Positions 36,235-49,217 are shown, counted from the stretch's first letter. The stretch: DNA of 64,000 nucleotides from Vigna angularis (GCF_016808095.1 NC_068970.1:21186501-21250500); one strand, 5' to 3'. The notes: a model not told the origin generated them from the letters alone. Numbers and translations are program-made.

Positions 36235-36380
36235 GTGGAGGAGAAGAAATGAAGGGAGAAAGAGGACAGGAGAGAGAGAGAGAGAGAAAGAGGGAGAGAG
36301 TGGAGAAAGAGAGAATAAAGAAAGGGACTAGATAGAGGAAAAAGATATGTGAGAAAAATAGAGGCAGAGATGGAGAAAAC
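36235..36380 (+). repeat. GA-rich polypurine tract
   Basis: About 145 bp almost entirely purine on the plus strand, including a GA dinucleotide run around 36272-36287. The open frame on the other strand is Leu/Ser-rich low complexity and not a gene. Confidence 0.85.
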
Positions 36381-36826
36381 TAAAATACAGGAGATAAAGA
36401 GACGATAAAAAAAATAAAGAATTTTCGAGATTTGATCTTCTTTGTTTCTAATTTTCATATCGATACATATACATATTCACATGAACTTTAAATTTTTCAT
36501 AAATTTTTATATCAATTTAAAATATTTTTTTTATTAAATTAAATAAATTCATACAAATTATTTTATACAAATATAAAAGAAATAAAAAACTAATATAATA
36601 AATTTAACATTTATAATTAAATTATAAAATAAAAAACTAATACAATTAATTAAACAAGTAATCTATTAAACTTAACAAAACTAAATTAAACATTTACTAT
36701 CAAATTAAACATTTTAAAGTAATGTAATAAATAAATAATATAATTAAACATTAAAAAAAATCTTCATAAACAATATATCGACATGATAATTTGAAAATCA
36801 TAATATTGAATATTAAATTATGATTT

Positions 36827-36854
36827 TTTTATCGGATTTCGAAATCCGATAAAA
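36827..36854. repeat. 28-bp perfect palindrome
   Basis: Centred between 36840 and 36841: each arm is TTTTATCGGATTTC and its reverse complement follows with no spacer. Nearby sequence (36855-36990) repeats shorter 'gatttcga'-like pieces. Confidence 0.85.
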
Positions 36855-37918
36855 GAAGAATCAGATTTCGACGTTTGGTTGTGATTTTTAAATTTTCATA
36901 TTCAATACATATCTTTTACTCCAAATTTGATTTGTTCTTCGTTAGATGTTGAGATTTGATTCACCGCATATTAAAATTCGATTTCTTTTATTGAATTTTG
37001 ACATCCAATTGAATTTCAATATTCGATTCTTTATCATCAAATTTTCATATTTGACTACAATATACGAGTTTTATTATAAATTCATGTACGTGTTTTGACG
37101 CGAGAACTTTTAAAAAATATTCTTCCAGTTCGAATGTCAACCACCAACAACACAACTACTCAAACCATCATCTTTAGTTGCCTACAACCTCAACAAAAAT
37201 CTCTCTCAATCTTTTTGAAGGAAGGAGAAGAAATAAAATAGGGTGCACACGACAATGAAGACTAAAATATATATTCAACTTTCCTTCAATCCATGCATCC
37301 ACTAGTAAAAAATTGGGTTTTTACAGCGCACATTATGCCACTCAATTCCTCAAACATTCCTCTGAAAGAATTTTAATGCACAACAAGCTCATTAATTAGG
37401 AGAACATTTCTAAAAATTGAGGATACAAAGTAAACCTTGGAGGTGCATAGAAAAATGGAGAGGTTTGATTACAAAAATTAGTTTTTTAAATATAAGTCAA
37501 AAGAATCTATTATATTATGTAATTTGAATGTTAAATGTATAGACTCAAGTTGATTCATAATTTAACAATAACTATTTTTTATTATTCTTTTATAAATTTT
37601 TAATATAATTATTTATTAGTTTTAAAATTAGATTGACAATTTAATTTTCTTAAGTATTATAATATTTTTTATTAATGTTTTAATAGTTTGAATGTTTAGT
37701 TTATTAGTTTCAAAAACTATGTAGATTTGGAATTTTTCAATTATTATTTTATAATAATGTTTTGTAAAATAATTAAGCAGATTATTATACTATAAAAAAA
37801 TTGAATTAATCACTTTGATTATACAATAAATATATAAAATAAATAAAAAAATAAAGGATTCTTAAATAATTTTTTCTTTCTCTCAAATAAAACTAGATTA
37901 ATAATTAAACTTAATTTA

Positions 37919-37925
37919 TAATATA

Positions 37926-37960
<35 letters not shown>
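37919..37960 (+). repeat. (TA)n microsatellite
   Basis: About 40 bp of TA dinucleotides with one 'tg' interruption. Confidence 0.9.
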
Positions 37961-37962
<2 letters not shown>

Positions 37963-38153
37963 TGAAACCAAAAAACAAATGTATATTCCTGCTCACAAAA
38001 CCATTTTATAAAGAAATTTTGTCTAATAATCAAACATTTATTATACAAAATAAAATCATTTTTAAAATCTATTTTCTAATTAATAATTTTATTGAGAACT
38101 TTTATTTCTTTCTGCACCTGAAGTTAATAATTCTATATCCATACTAAAATAAC

Positions 38154-38408
38154 ACTTAAAGTGTAAAATAATTTTAGAGGACTTGATTGATCCCTTTCAT
38201 AATCTTCTATTTATAAGAATAAATTGATACAAAAGTACATAATAAATAGGGTAACCCTAGACACAATATATAATCATGATAAATAGAGTAATCCTAGACA
38301 CAATATAATCATGATAAATAGGGTAACTCTTGACACAATATAATCATGATAAATAGGGTAACCCTTGACACAATATAATGATGATAAAATAGGATAAATA
38401 TCCTAACA
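38154..38408 (-). repeat. 3' LTR of the old copia element
   Basis: Contains about four tandem units of ~35 bp, each with 'taaatag.gtaa' and 'gacacaatataatcat' (38241-38386). Ends 'atcctaaca'. Its outer edge is shorter than that of its partner by about four bases. Confidence 0.85.
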
Positions 38409-38415
38409 CTCCCCC

Positions 38416-41400
38416 TCAAGCTGGAGCATACAAATTGTATGTACCAAGCTTGGAACAAATAAACTCAATCCGAGGACCCCTTAATGACTTGGTCAATACA
38501 TCTGCCAGTTGATCGTTTGACTCAATAAACTCAGTACATATTTCTTTAGTCAACAACTTTTCACGAACAAAATGACAATCAATTTCTATATGTTTAGTCC
38601 TCTCGTGAAACACTGGATTTGATGCAATGTGGAGAGCAGCTTGATTGTCGCAATACATCTTCATAGTATGGATGTCACAGAATTTAACACTCATATAAGT
38701 TCACATGTTAGTAATGTCATTGCCCTATACATTATGTTTCTTACTTTTCCATGAAATACTATTTCCTCCTAGAAAAAACATAATATCCTGTAGGAGACTG
38801 TCTATCAATAAGTGAACCTGCCCAATCTGCATCACAATATTCAGAGACCTGAATGTTTCCTTTATCTTCATATAACAATCCTTGTCCGAGAGCCTTCTTT
38901 ACATACCTTAGAATGCGAATAAGAGCATTCCAATGGTCAACACATGGAGCCTGCATGAACTGACTAACCACTCCAACTGCAAAGGATAGATCTGGCCTTG
39001 TAATAATGAGATAAATTAGTTTTCCAACCAGCCTCCTATACCTCTCTGGATCGGAGAATAATTCACCTTCTTTTGTCCTTAATTTCTGGTTTGGGTCCAT
39101 GGGATTGTCTACCGGTCTACAATGAATCATGCTTGTTTCTTGTAATATATCAAGAGCATACTTCCTTTGGGAGATTACAACTCCATCTTTTGATTGCGCT
39201 ACTTCAATGCCTAAGAAGTATTTGAGACTTCCAAGATCCTTGGTTTGAAAATGTCTACACAAGTACTCTTTTAGTTGAGATATTTCAACAACATCATTTC
39301 CTATAATAACAATATCATCAACATATACTATTAAGTAACACATTTCCCGAGAGAAGAATGACAGTAAAAAACTGAATGGTCTGCTTCACTACGTTTTAGC
39401 CCAAATTTTTGAACAATGGAGCTAAACTTTCCAAACCAAGCACGTGAGGATTGCTTGAGGCCATATAGAGATCGATGCAATTTGTATACCATACCAGACT
39501 CCTCCTGAGAAACAAACCCAGGAGGTTGCTCCATATAAACTTCTTCCTCAAGATCACCATGTAAGAAGGCATTCTTGATATCCAATTGATGAAGTGGCCA
39601 GTGACAAATGGTTGCCATGGCAAAGAAGAGGCGAATAGTAGTCATCTTGGCTACAGGAGAGAAAGTGTCACAATAATCAAGATCATAAACCTGAGTGTAA
39701 CCTTTTGCAACAAGTCGAACTTTGAGCCGATCAATTTCACCATCAGGGCCGACTTTAACTGCATACACCCATCGACAACCAACCGCCTTTTTGTCTGGGG
39801 GAAGGGGCACCAGCTCCCAAGTATTACTATGGTCAAGAGCCTGCATTTTTGCAATCATAGCTTGTCGCCATCTAGGATGATCAAGTGCTTCTTTCACATT
39901 CTTGGGTATAACAACAGAGGACACTGAGGATAAAAGAGAAAAATAAGAGGGCAACAATCGATGATAGATTAGAAAATTATAAATGGGATGAGGGTTTCGA
40001 GTGGAACGAGTACTTTTTCTGAGGGCAATAGGCCATGCTGAATCATTTTCACTAGGAGGCGTGGGAGGAGGTGACGTGGGAGAAGAATCTGAAGTAGGAG
40101 ATTCACCATTGTCTTGGGGAGGTGGACTATCCCTTGGGGCCTTGTGTGGGATGATCTCAGTATATGGAGAAACGGGTGTAGGAGGATTGTGGTCAAGACT
40201 TGGAATGACAGAGACAATGGAGCTATTTGACGTAGCCATTGGAATAGGAAGGACCTGCTGGAGGATAGAAACATCCTGAACAGATGGAGAGAAGTAAGGA
40301 GTCTATTCAAAGAATGTGACATTGGCAAACATGTAATACTTCTTAGTTTCAGGAGAGTAACACCGATATCCTTTTTGAAATCGAGAATAGCCTAAGAAGA
40401 CACATTTGAGAGCGCAAACAGAAAGTTTGTCTAGACTTGGAGACATGTCATGAACAAAACATACACAGCCAAACACTCGGGAAGATGTATGAAAGAGAGG
40501 ATCATTAGGAAATAAAATGGAGAAAGGGAATTTATTATTAAGAGAGGAGGAGGACATCCTATTAATAAGATAACATGCAGTTAAGATGACATCCCCCCAG
40601 TGATGGAATGGAATATGAGCACCAAGCAAAAGGGTACGAGCAGTTTCAACCAAGTGTCTATTTTTTCGTTCTGCTATACCATTTTGCTGTGGTGTATGAG
40701 GACAAGTAGAATGATATAAGATACCATGGGAACTCAAGATGGCAGAAAAGGAGGATGAAAAATACTCTTTTGCATATCATTTCTTAATATTTTGATTACT
40801 TGACCAAATTGATTCTTGATTTCATTCAAAAAGGATGTAAAGATAGCTAACAATTCAGAACGATTTTTCATAAGATAAACCCAAGTACATCTTGAATATT
40901 CATCAATAAAGGTAACAAAATATCTAAAACCAAAGGAAGAGATACGACTAGGTCCCCGTATATCAGAATGGATAATGGAAAAACTAGAATTACATATTGA
41001 TTGAGACCTTTTAGGAAAGGAAGATCTAACATGTTTTCCTAATTGACATGACTCACATTCTAAGGTTTGGAGACCACTAAGTTCAGGATACATCTTTTTT
41101 AATTTGGATAAATGAGGATGGTCAAGTCGATCATGTAGCACTTTAGGATTAGGAGCAGCAACACATGACACCCTTGGACGAGATCCAAAATGGTATAATT
41201 CGCCAACTTCATATCCTTCTTCAATCTGTCTCCCTGAACCACGCTCCTGTATAACAAAAGATTTATGATCAAAGATTATTGAACAATTTAACATTTTGGT
41301 CAACTGGCTTGGGGAAATTAAATTAAAAGGACAATTAGGGACAAAAAGGACAGAGTTGAGATTGAGGGAGGGAGACAAAGAAACATGACTGACTCCTTTG

Positions 41401-42455
41401 GAGGAAGTTTTAGATCCATTTGCAAGGGTTATGAAATGAGGTTTTTCTCGAAAGGAAATAGATGAGAACAAAGAAGTATTACCAGAAATGTGATCAGAAG
41501 CACCTGAGTCAATTACCCATGAATTTTGACCTTCCATAGATTGAGAAACGCAGATTGTTGATGTATTGGGAGATTGAGATGGTTGTCTCAAGCTGTTAGA
41601 CTTTAACCTTAAATACTCTTGATATTCATCCTCAGAAAACATAGAAGTGGAAGTTTCAATCTTCGAAATATTGGCGGTTTTGGAAGGGAAACCATGTAAG
41701 GAGTAACAATTCTCTTGCGTGTGACCCATCCTTTTATAGTATGTGCATTGAGGATGTCCCCGACCTCCTCGTCCTCCTCCTCTAATGCCATGTCCTCCTC
41801 TTCCTCATGTGGAAACCATGACAGATGGTTCCACTAGTTCATGCGCTTCTTGAGTTTGAGGTATCGGGACACGCAGAAGGCGAGTGGTCAATGTTTCCAT
41901 GGAGGGGACCTCATGACTAGTTAGAAGTTGATCTCTGAGATTATCAAAATTGGGATGTAGAGCACGAAGGATCAACACCATGTAAAATTTGTCTAGTTTC
42001 TTTTGTATATCCTCTAATGGGTCCGCTTCCAAAAACATCCTGATTTCTTCAACAACAGATTGGGCTTTAACCATGAAGGACACCATATCATGGTCTGCCA
42101 TTTTAAGATATGCAAGTTTGTTCGTAGTGTCATAGAGACGTTGAATATCGTTGGCATAAATACTTTGGGCTTTCTTCCAAAAGAAGTGACAAGTTTTAAA
42201 AGCCCTCAAAGATACAAGCAGTTTGGGTTCCACTGATTGCCATAACAGGGCACACAACTGGAAATCTGCTTGTTTCCACTGATCAACTTTTTCAGTAGAC
42301 ACATAGCTTCCATCTCGCTCAAGGTGGTCATAATGCCCTTGGCCAAGGAACCACATTTCAATGGCAGCAGACCATGATAGATAATTTTTTCCATTTAGCT
42401 TCTTGGAGGTAATTGATGGACTTCCGGAGTAGGAAAAAGTACTGTCAGACGCCAT
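38416..42455 (-). pseudogene. Broken gag-pol of the old copia element
   Basis: Domains in order on the minus strand: gag (42455-41808), a nucleocapsid region with YYKRMGHTQENC, protease core WVIDSGASDH, integrase (HSDIRGP, PQQNGIAERKN), reverse transcriptase ([15 protein letters not shown] region, then YVDDIVIIGND) and RNase H ([18 protein letters not shown]). Lesions: TGA at 41805-41807 between gag and the zinc knuckle; a one-base loss near 40772-40780, at the second catalytic region of integrase; TAG at 40303-40305; a frameshift near 39335-39343 just before YVDD; and missing segments around 38695-38760 in RNase H. A different, unrelated gag type distinguishes this copia family from the element at 15.4 kb. 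Non-functional. Confidence 0.9.
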
Positions 42456-42552
42456 TTCTGAAGAAGACGAGTAATGGCAGACGGTGGCCAGTGGTGACGG
42501 ACTGTGGCGCTAGACAGATATTACGAGACAGAAACCAGAGCGGGATCGACCC

Positions 42553-42565
42553 GCTGTGATACCAA
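42553..42565 (-). other. Primer-binding site of the old copia element
   Basis: Minus-strand TTGGTATCACAGC, one base off the standard iMet primer site, two bases inside the right LTR. Confidence 0.8.
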
Positions 42566-42567
42566 CT

Positions 42568-42821
42568 TGAGAATTAAACTGTAAAATATATCTAGAGGGC
42601 TTGATTGATCCCTCTCATAATCTATTTATAAGAATAAATTGATACAAAAGTACATAATAAATAGGATAACCCTAGACACAATATAATCATGATAAATAGA
42701 GTAATCATAGACACAATATAATCATGATAAATAGAGTAACCCTTGACATAATATAATCATGATAAATAGGATAACCTTTGACACAATATAATAATAATAA
42801 AATAGGATAAATATCCTAACA
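42568..42821 (-). repeat. 5' LTR of the old copia element
   Basis: Begins tgagaattaaact and ends atcctaaca in plus orientation (TG...CA). It carries the same four ~35-bp internal units as the other LTR (42656-42800). Confidence 0.88.
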
Positions 42822-42826
42822 ATAAC

Positions 42827-44568
42827 CATTTCATTTATCCTTATAATGAATTGAAGGAACAATCATGATGATAGTGAATCACATTCCAACCATAAAAAAA
42901 GTTCAACCTCAATTTTAATAGCAATCATAACATCCATCAAATTTAGTTTGCAAGCCACAACAATGACAAAGGAAAAACACCAATATATTGCCCTACATTA
43001 GTGCAACAACAACACTGTTAGAGGAAGAGATGAGAATTAAAAGAGAATTCTCAAATTTCTTTGCTTGTAAAAGCCAAGTAGAAAAGGATATTTATAAATG
43101 CTAATGAAGAGATCTAGATTATTTTTTATGAGTGTTTCTGATTAAGCTCTGTGAAATTTTTTACATCTTTCTTCATTATAAGCTTTTTAGATTTTGTAGA
43201 CTTTATATAAGGAAACACAAAAGACATGTAGGTATTTCTATAATTTAAACTATACTATTAAATATGGCACCAGCAAAAGCAACTAGCAATAATCAAGGAT
43301 AAAGCAATGTATATGAAATTAAATAAGGCGGCCAATTGGTGAGAATTACACATTTTCCATATCATTCAGATGATGTTGAGTAAAGTAACGACCTGAAGGT
43401 CATGAATGTGTGCAGCAACTTCCACCCAAAATCTGCAAAGCTCAACTAAAGTGTGATGAGACACAAGGCACCTGAAAACATCCTGCAACCAATACAAAAA
43501 TACAGTAGTAATTGGAAAATTTAAAAATAAATTGTATGTACTTTCCTGTTTGGAAATTTAAAAACTTCGTCAGCGATCTTCCTAGTCTGTTATAGCCATA
43601 TTATCTAATGTATACTGCATCTTAGGAATTTTCTGAAGAACACAATTAAGAACTACCATTCCACGTATTAACGTATGGTAGATCGCAGAAAGGTCTAAAT
43701 ATTATCTTCCACTTCAAGAATTCGCATGTCTGTTCAACTTAGAGATTATTTGCATAAGATATTTTAGACAGCTCAAGTATTAATAGTATAACGTAAATCA
43801 TTTATTTTCTTATTTCAACTTAATTATAAATCCTAAACCCTAAAATCCTAAACCTATTTTTTATTAACAACTTAATTATAGTCTATTTATAAGTAATAAC
43901 ACTTTATCTATAAACAGATTTCACAAAGATTAATTAACTTAGCATATGGTCGATTAGTCTGGTTCTCGATTGTCAGATTTTGACGACGATTCCTTCAAAA
44001 TTTTCACCAAGGGTTGACCATCCAAGTCATAAAGTACATTTACCTTTCCAATTTTGAAGTTTCATTTTAACTTTGTCCATAAAAATAATATATATATATA
44101 TATATATAACTTTAGGAAGACGGGATTGAGGATTTTAAATTAAGTAGTGATTTAATTATTTATTAAAGATTAATTTAAATGTAATTGTTACTATGTTGTT
44201 ATTATTATTATTACTTTTATTAAAGCATTATTAAAATACTTGTACATATATGAAAAATTATTTCTCAAACCATCATAGCTTACAATATTCGGAATAAAGT
44301 GAAGAAGAAGAAATATAAAATTGAGTGCTGTACTAAAATACAATTCTATTAAACAAAAATTGTTTCTTCTGAATGCAAATCGAACAGATAACTAGACAGT
44401 GCCGTGGTTACCTTTTCTATTGACAATTACAAATCTCTCTCTGTTGGTGCGTGTATTACAACAAACATGTCATTTGTTGGTGTGACATTTTTAAGATAAC
44501 TATTGTTTGAAAACGCATTCTAAGTTGAATACCCAATGTTGTCTCCTTGATCAAAGACACAGATCTAC
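42827..44568. other. Intergenic DNA downstream of the methyltransferase gene
   Basis: AT-rich, with a TA run at about 44086-44108. One exon-like island on the minus strand is listed separately (43393-43482). The 3' UTR of the methyltransferase gene occupies the right end. Nothing else is supported. Confidence 0.5.
43393..43482 (-). pseudogene. Orphan exon-like block, unidentified
   Basis: On the minus strand exactly 30 codons are open between an acceptor ggttgcag and a donor gtcgtt: DVFRCLVSHHTLVELCRFWV followed by EVAAHIHDLQ. Composition and length look like a real internal exon, but no neighbouring exons are visible in the AT-rich DNA on either side. It may be a relic of a deleted or captured gene. 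I do not recognise the family. Confidence 0.4.
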
Positions 44569-47500
44569 TTAAGACGACGGTCGCCAAATTCCTTTCTTGC
44601 CATTAAGTAGACCTTCTTGGTTTGTGGAGGTTATTTCCCAATGGAGAGTTTTCAACAAATTCTCCACTTCACCGATCACACTAGGCTCATCACGTACAAT
44701 CAAATTACCTCCTGGTCTTAGTATTCTGTCAATCTCTGCTATCACAGGAACAAGATTGCACCTGACAAAACCAAACAACAAAACCACACGTGAATCAATA
44801 ATGCTTATTGTCTTTGTATGATAAGACTGTTATTTCTGTAAGAAGCTGCTTTAAACTGAACAAATCTTTGCTTCCATTTTTACCTTTTCTTTAGATTTGA
44901 GAAAAGATTATCTGCATGCAGTAGATCGTAAGTTCGTGGATAGGTGCTGAAGGATTCACACCAATCATGGTATATGCCAATAAGACCCCGTTCATAGATC
45001 ACAGGAAGTGTATCAGAAGCATCTATGTTCACAACATTAAATACCCAGACAGGAAGATCCTTCATAGCTGCTGCGAATCTGCATTCACATTAACTTTGAT
45101 GAATGCGTCCTTATAATCAATGATACAACTGTATTAACAAGGCATGCATGATAAATTTATAAAGATTAAAAGTATGGCATGCAAATTAATATATATATTC
45201 GTGATTGTTGTAGTCCAAGCTGAATCGATATATATACCTACCCTCCATAACTAGCTCGCATGTCCATGATATTTCTGACGTGAGACCAAGATACCCCAAT
45301 GTTGCCAAGCTCATCGATAACGTTTTTCCAACGTTCATTATCCGCTGCAAAGTCTTGAGAAAGTTTCTGTCCACCTTGCATGTTTGTTAACCAATCTGGG
45401 ACTTTTTGCAGTCTCTGAGGCCAAGCTTCAGGCCACTTGGTTCCTCTCTCATTGCCAACAGGTAACTTGTGCATGCACGCCTGCAGCGGAACATACCTGC
45501 AATATAAAATATCAGTAATCATATTATTGACACTTTCTGCCATGAACCTATACAAGTTGTAAATCAAGAGAGTCGAAAGATTTACCATGCAGCGTTTGGA
45601 TCATCGTCAGCTTTGCATATAGGAGGTTGGTTTTGCTCTCTTTGATCGTAGCATTCGTTGGTAAGGGGTTTGCGGTAGAAGGCTGCGCCAACTTGATTCA
45701 GTTTATCCTTTTTTATGGTTACGAGTTCCCAGCAAACGGCCTTGGTCAATGCGGTCATTTCTAGAGAAAAATAACAAAATGTCAGAGCCTACAGAAATGA
45801 AGAGTGTATTCCTTTTTTAATAACAATATGTTTTGCATATATGATACCGTTCCATATATGAGTATCTTCTTCGATCTTTTGGTACACAGGTGTAGCACAC
45901 CACACAAAATAACCCCCTGGTCTAAGAAGACGATTCAATTCCAAAAGCAACATGCCACCTACAATAGATTCACACACTTGTCTTCAACAACGTGAACAAA
46001 GCAAAATCGAAACACTAGGTTCACAAAATGACATACAAAATTAACGAAAGGAAAAGTGTTGGTGAGATTAACAACCATCTTCGTGCCAAGGTACACGACA
46101 ACGTGCACAATGAATGAGATCAAAGGCTTGACTGGGGAATTGCAACCTTTGAGTGCCCATGACGGCCGATATTGCCGGTATCCCTCTCTCAAGGGCAAAC
46201 TGCACTTGTGCTTCATGCTCATCTTTGGGTGCAAAAGACATGGCAATAACATCCCTCTCAAAGAGAAAACCTCCAAAACTGCCAACCCCACACCCAACAT
46301 CCAAAATCACTCTAGTGTGCTTTCCCCATCCAATACTTGGTTCGGCCTGTGTAACAATTACAAGTTCTTGTTTTCAACAATCATGCGGAAGTTGTAATAA
46401 AACTTTGCTCTACGAGTTTGTTACCTGTTGAAGAAAATCAATGTAGTGGAGAGCACCGTGAATGAACTGGGTGCCCCCTCCCGGGAACGTCAAGAATTCA
46501 CCCTTCAACTTCATCCAGTTTTGGTGTCCCTTCACGTCTGCTAAGAGAGTGTGTGGTACGTTGTGGAACCATACCTGTTACAAACACATTGTTACTAAAA
46601 CTTCAATTTTCAGAAGGAAAATATACTTTCACACACTACATTTTCTTCTTTTAAAAAATTCACTCTTTTTATGACTAAATTTAGGTATATGAAACGAAAG
46701 AAATATATATATAATATACAAATTACTAATTAAGTATTTAGATAAAATGTTAATAAATGTATATAGGAAAAAAATTATTCTGACACCAGCTTTATAAATA
46801 CATAAGAACAACTGTAATTAATAATAAAATATTAGTTAAGATATTAAATTAAATTATTGAATATTTATTATAGAGAGTTGTTAATGTTAATATATATTAT
46901 ATATTATTGAAAAGAGTTTTTAAAAGACTGTATTTTTTAAGAAATGTCCGAAGTATTATTTTTTTTTTATAAAAGTAATTAATATTTCAAGTTAAACTCA
47001 AAGAAACATAATAATTTTACTTAGATTTTAAAACTATAGGCATTTGACATAAGATTTTAATTATATTATATTTAATAATTAAATTTAATATTTCATTATT
47101 AAAAAATGATGTCAAATGAATATATATTTTAAAATATGTGTATCATTCCTCAAATTAAACTGTAATAAAGAATTTTTAAAATATATTATATGGTATTTCA
47201 TTGATTTTGTAAGCGTTGAATAAATATGATTTTAACGAACTTATCTTTCTTTCAAACATTTTTACCTTATCTCTGCTGGCAGGCCATTGGATTGGTATTT
47301 TGTAACCCTTGGGAAGTGGGACGAGGCAAGTTGGTGCATCCTCAGGGCAGTGCCTCTCTCTGTGTACGAAGTGTTTTCTAGTCGAAGTTTTCAAATACTT
47401 GTCATTATCCAAACACGGAATATAATCACCAGCAGTTGAGACATTGCACAGACTCCACTTCAAATCTTGCATCTGCACTTCACCCGATTCCTCCTTCTGT

Positions 47501-48567
47501 TTCTTCTTCTCACCCTCATCAGACTTATCCGTTTCCGTTGAGGTTTCTGTTGCCGTTTCTGTTTCCCTTGCGGTTTCCTTCTTCAACACTTGGCCCCATT
47601 TTCTTACATGCCCTTCCTTTTTCTTTTCCTTTTCTCCACCTTCATCTTGCTCCCTTTCTTTTGGTTCTTTCTCCGCCACCTCACCTTTGTCTTCCCTTAG
47701 TTGTTGCACATTCTCTTCATCGTCATTGCCCTTACCTCCTTGCACATCAAAGTTTTGTTGACCCCCACTCGTGCCCTCTTCTTGGTTTTCTCTCGTGTTC
47801 ACGTTCTCAGCTTCTGCATTTTGTTTTGTATTTGGGTTTTCTTTTTCATCTTGTGCCATGTTCTGGTTCTCTTCTTCACCCTTTTGCTCCCCTTCAGATA
47901 CTTGAACACTTTGCGCGTCTTTCTCACTCTTATCACTTTTCTGATCATTCACCACACCTGCGCCAGCTTCGTTTGCACTCGAACCTTCTTTCTTATCGCT
48001 GTTTCCACCTTCATTTGCTATGGCGTCGTCGGGGAGGTTGCCAGGGTTGTCCCCATATACATTATTACCTTCCTTTTGCTCATGGCTTTCGGTGACAGAT
48101 TCACTTGACTCTTCTGTGGTACTTGTTGTCGTTTCACGAGGCTCTTCAAAGATATTTACGGCGGTTTCACGTAGCTCTCCTGAGATATTTGTGGCGGTTT
48201 CACGTGGCTCTTCTGAGACATTTGTGGCGGTTTCACGTGGCTCTTCTGAGACATTTGTGGTTGTTTCACGTGACGATTCGTCCGCGATATGTGTGGTGAT
48301 TTCAAGGGCATCATCTTGTTGGATGGTGTTTGTCGTTGATGTGGTGGTGGTGGTTTCAGGTGTGTCTTCGGCGAGATCTTGAGTGTTGGTGGCTTCAGAG
48401 TTGTTATCATCAATGACTGTGTGTGTTTTAGGTGTGACGACGGAGTTGGAGGTTAGCATCCATATGCCCAAAACACAAAGCGCGGTGAAGATGAGTGTTG
48501 TTAAGGTTGATGAGTAAGAAGTTGATGATGACGATCTCCTGGATCGTGATTTGGAGGGTTGGGCCAT
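44569..48567 (-). CDS. PMT27: Probable methyltransferase, PMT26/PMT27-like (Golgi type II protein)
   Basis: Eight minus-strand exons: 48567-47266, 46574-46425, 46346-46076, 45958-45848, 45760-45586, 45496-45242, 45078-44884 and 44761-44569, 2652 nt, 883 aa. The N-terminus has a basic SRSRR stretch, then one membrane segment (about residues 22-40), as in a Golgi type II protein. A long acidic, Glu/Lys/Thr-rich stem follows to about residue 360. The S-adenosylmethionine-dependent DUF248/Methyltransf_29 domain fills the rest, with entry region [18 protein letters not shown] motif [24 protein letters not shown] and a C-terminal [11 protein letters not shown]. Family members (QUASIMODO2 and relatives) are thought to methylate pectin or other wall polymers in the Golgi. 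The very long stem favours the PMT26/27 branch; the exact orthologue, and so the symbol, is tentative. Confidence 0.9.
48115..48290 (-). repeat. 33-bp coding minisatellite in the methyltransferase stem
   Basis: About five units of 33 bp encode an 11-residue repeat close to [11 protein letters not shown]. Three units contain an N-x-S sequon (NVS, NVS, NIS). The repeat length is a multiple of three, so copy changes keep the frame. Confidence 0.85.
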
Positions 48568-49217
48568 GGGTGTGTGTTGTGTTGGATTTGTTGGTGAAGA
48601 TAGATATGAGAGTGAAATTGGAAGAGATTAACGAGAGTTGCTGAGAGGTTTGAGAGATGTTTGTGGAGGAAGATTAAGGAGAGAATGAAATTGTTCGTAA
48701 GTTGGGAGTTGGAAAGTATCAATGATCCAATAGAGTCGGAGTAGGGAGGTTGTTGAGACAACTTGGTTGCTATGTAATGTATGTTCCACTGTGTATGTTC
48801 CTCTAAGAAATCGCACACACCAGACACAGAATTGGCTATCACTTATGCAATATAATCATGAGAAATGTTTTAAGTTGAACAAAGTCAATAACGACCTTCT
48901 TGCTTTCTTAAGATATGTGTATAAATGTAAAGAAAAAAGGAAAAAGCTAGGTTGCCATCCCACAAGGAATGGTAAATAAACACATCTTAGTGATGCACGT
49001 ATCTCTCAATAATAAAAAAGTGATTCTTATTTAATTTTTTCTCATACACATCCAATATATATACATAAATCCTTTCTGACAATTTTGAAAAAAAATAAAA
49101 AATCTGAATTAAAACTTAATAAATGTATAATTATAATAAATAAGAATTTTTTCTTAAATATCTCAACACTATCAGTTTGGATATAATTCTTTCAAATTAT
49201 TATTGTTTAACCATTTG

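Larger units (their letters stand above)
35590..38153. other. AT-rich intergenic DNA with GA tract and AT repeat
   Basis: Upstream of the minus-strand epoxide hydrolase, so its promoter lies within the first few hundred bases. A polypurine GA tract covers about 36235-36380, a 28-bp perfect palindrome is at 36827-36854, and a TA microsatellite is at 37919-37960. No gene is seen. Confidence 0.6.
38154..42821 (-). mobile_element. Old, degenerate Ty1-copia LTR retrotransposon
   Basis: LTR-like ends at 38154-38408 and 42568-42821 flank a broken minus-strand gag-pol. The LTRs differ at about 14 of ~240 aligned bases plus small indels, so the insertion is much older than the one at 15.4 kb. A tRNA-iMet-type primer site abuts the right LTR. 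The 5-mer ATAAC occurs at 38149-38153 and 42822-42826, a probable target duplication; if so, the outermost four bases of the left LTR have been lost. Coding damage includes nonsense codons, frameshifts and a deletion in RNase H. Confidence 0.9.

Noticed and set aside
47436..48108. Long plus-strand open frames (up to 219 codons) opposite the methyltransferase
   Set aside because: They are antisense shadows of the Glu/Lys/Thr-rich stem; the minus strand has an intact exon with membrane segment and conserved domain.
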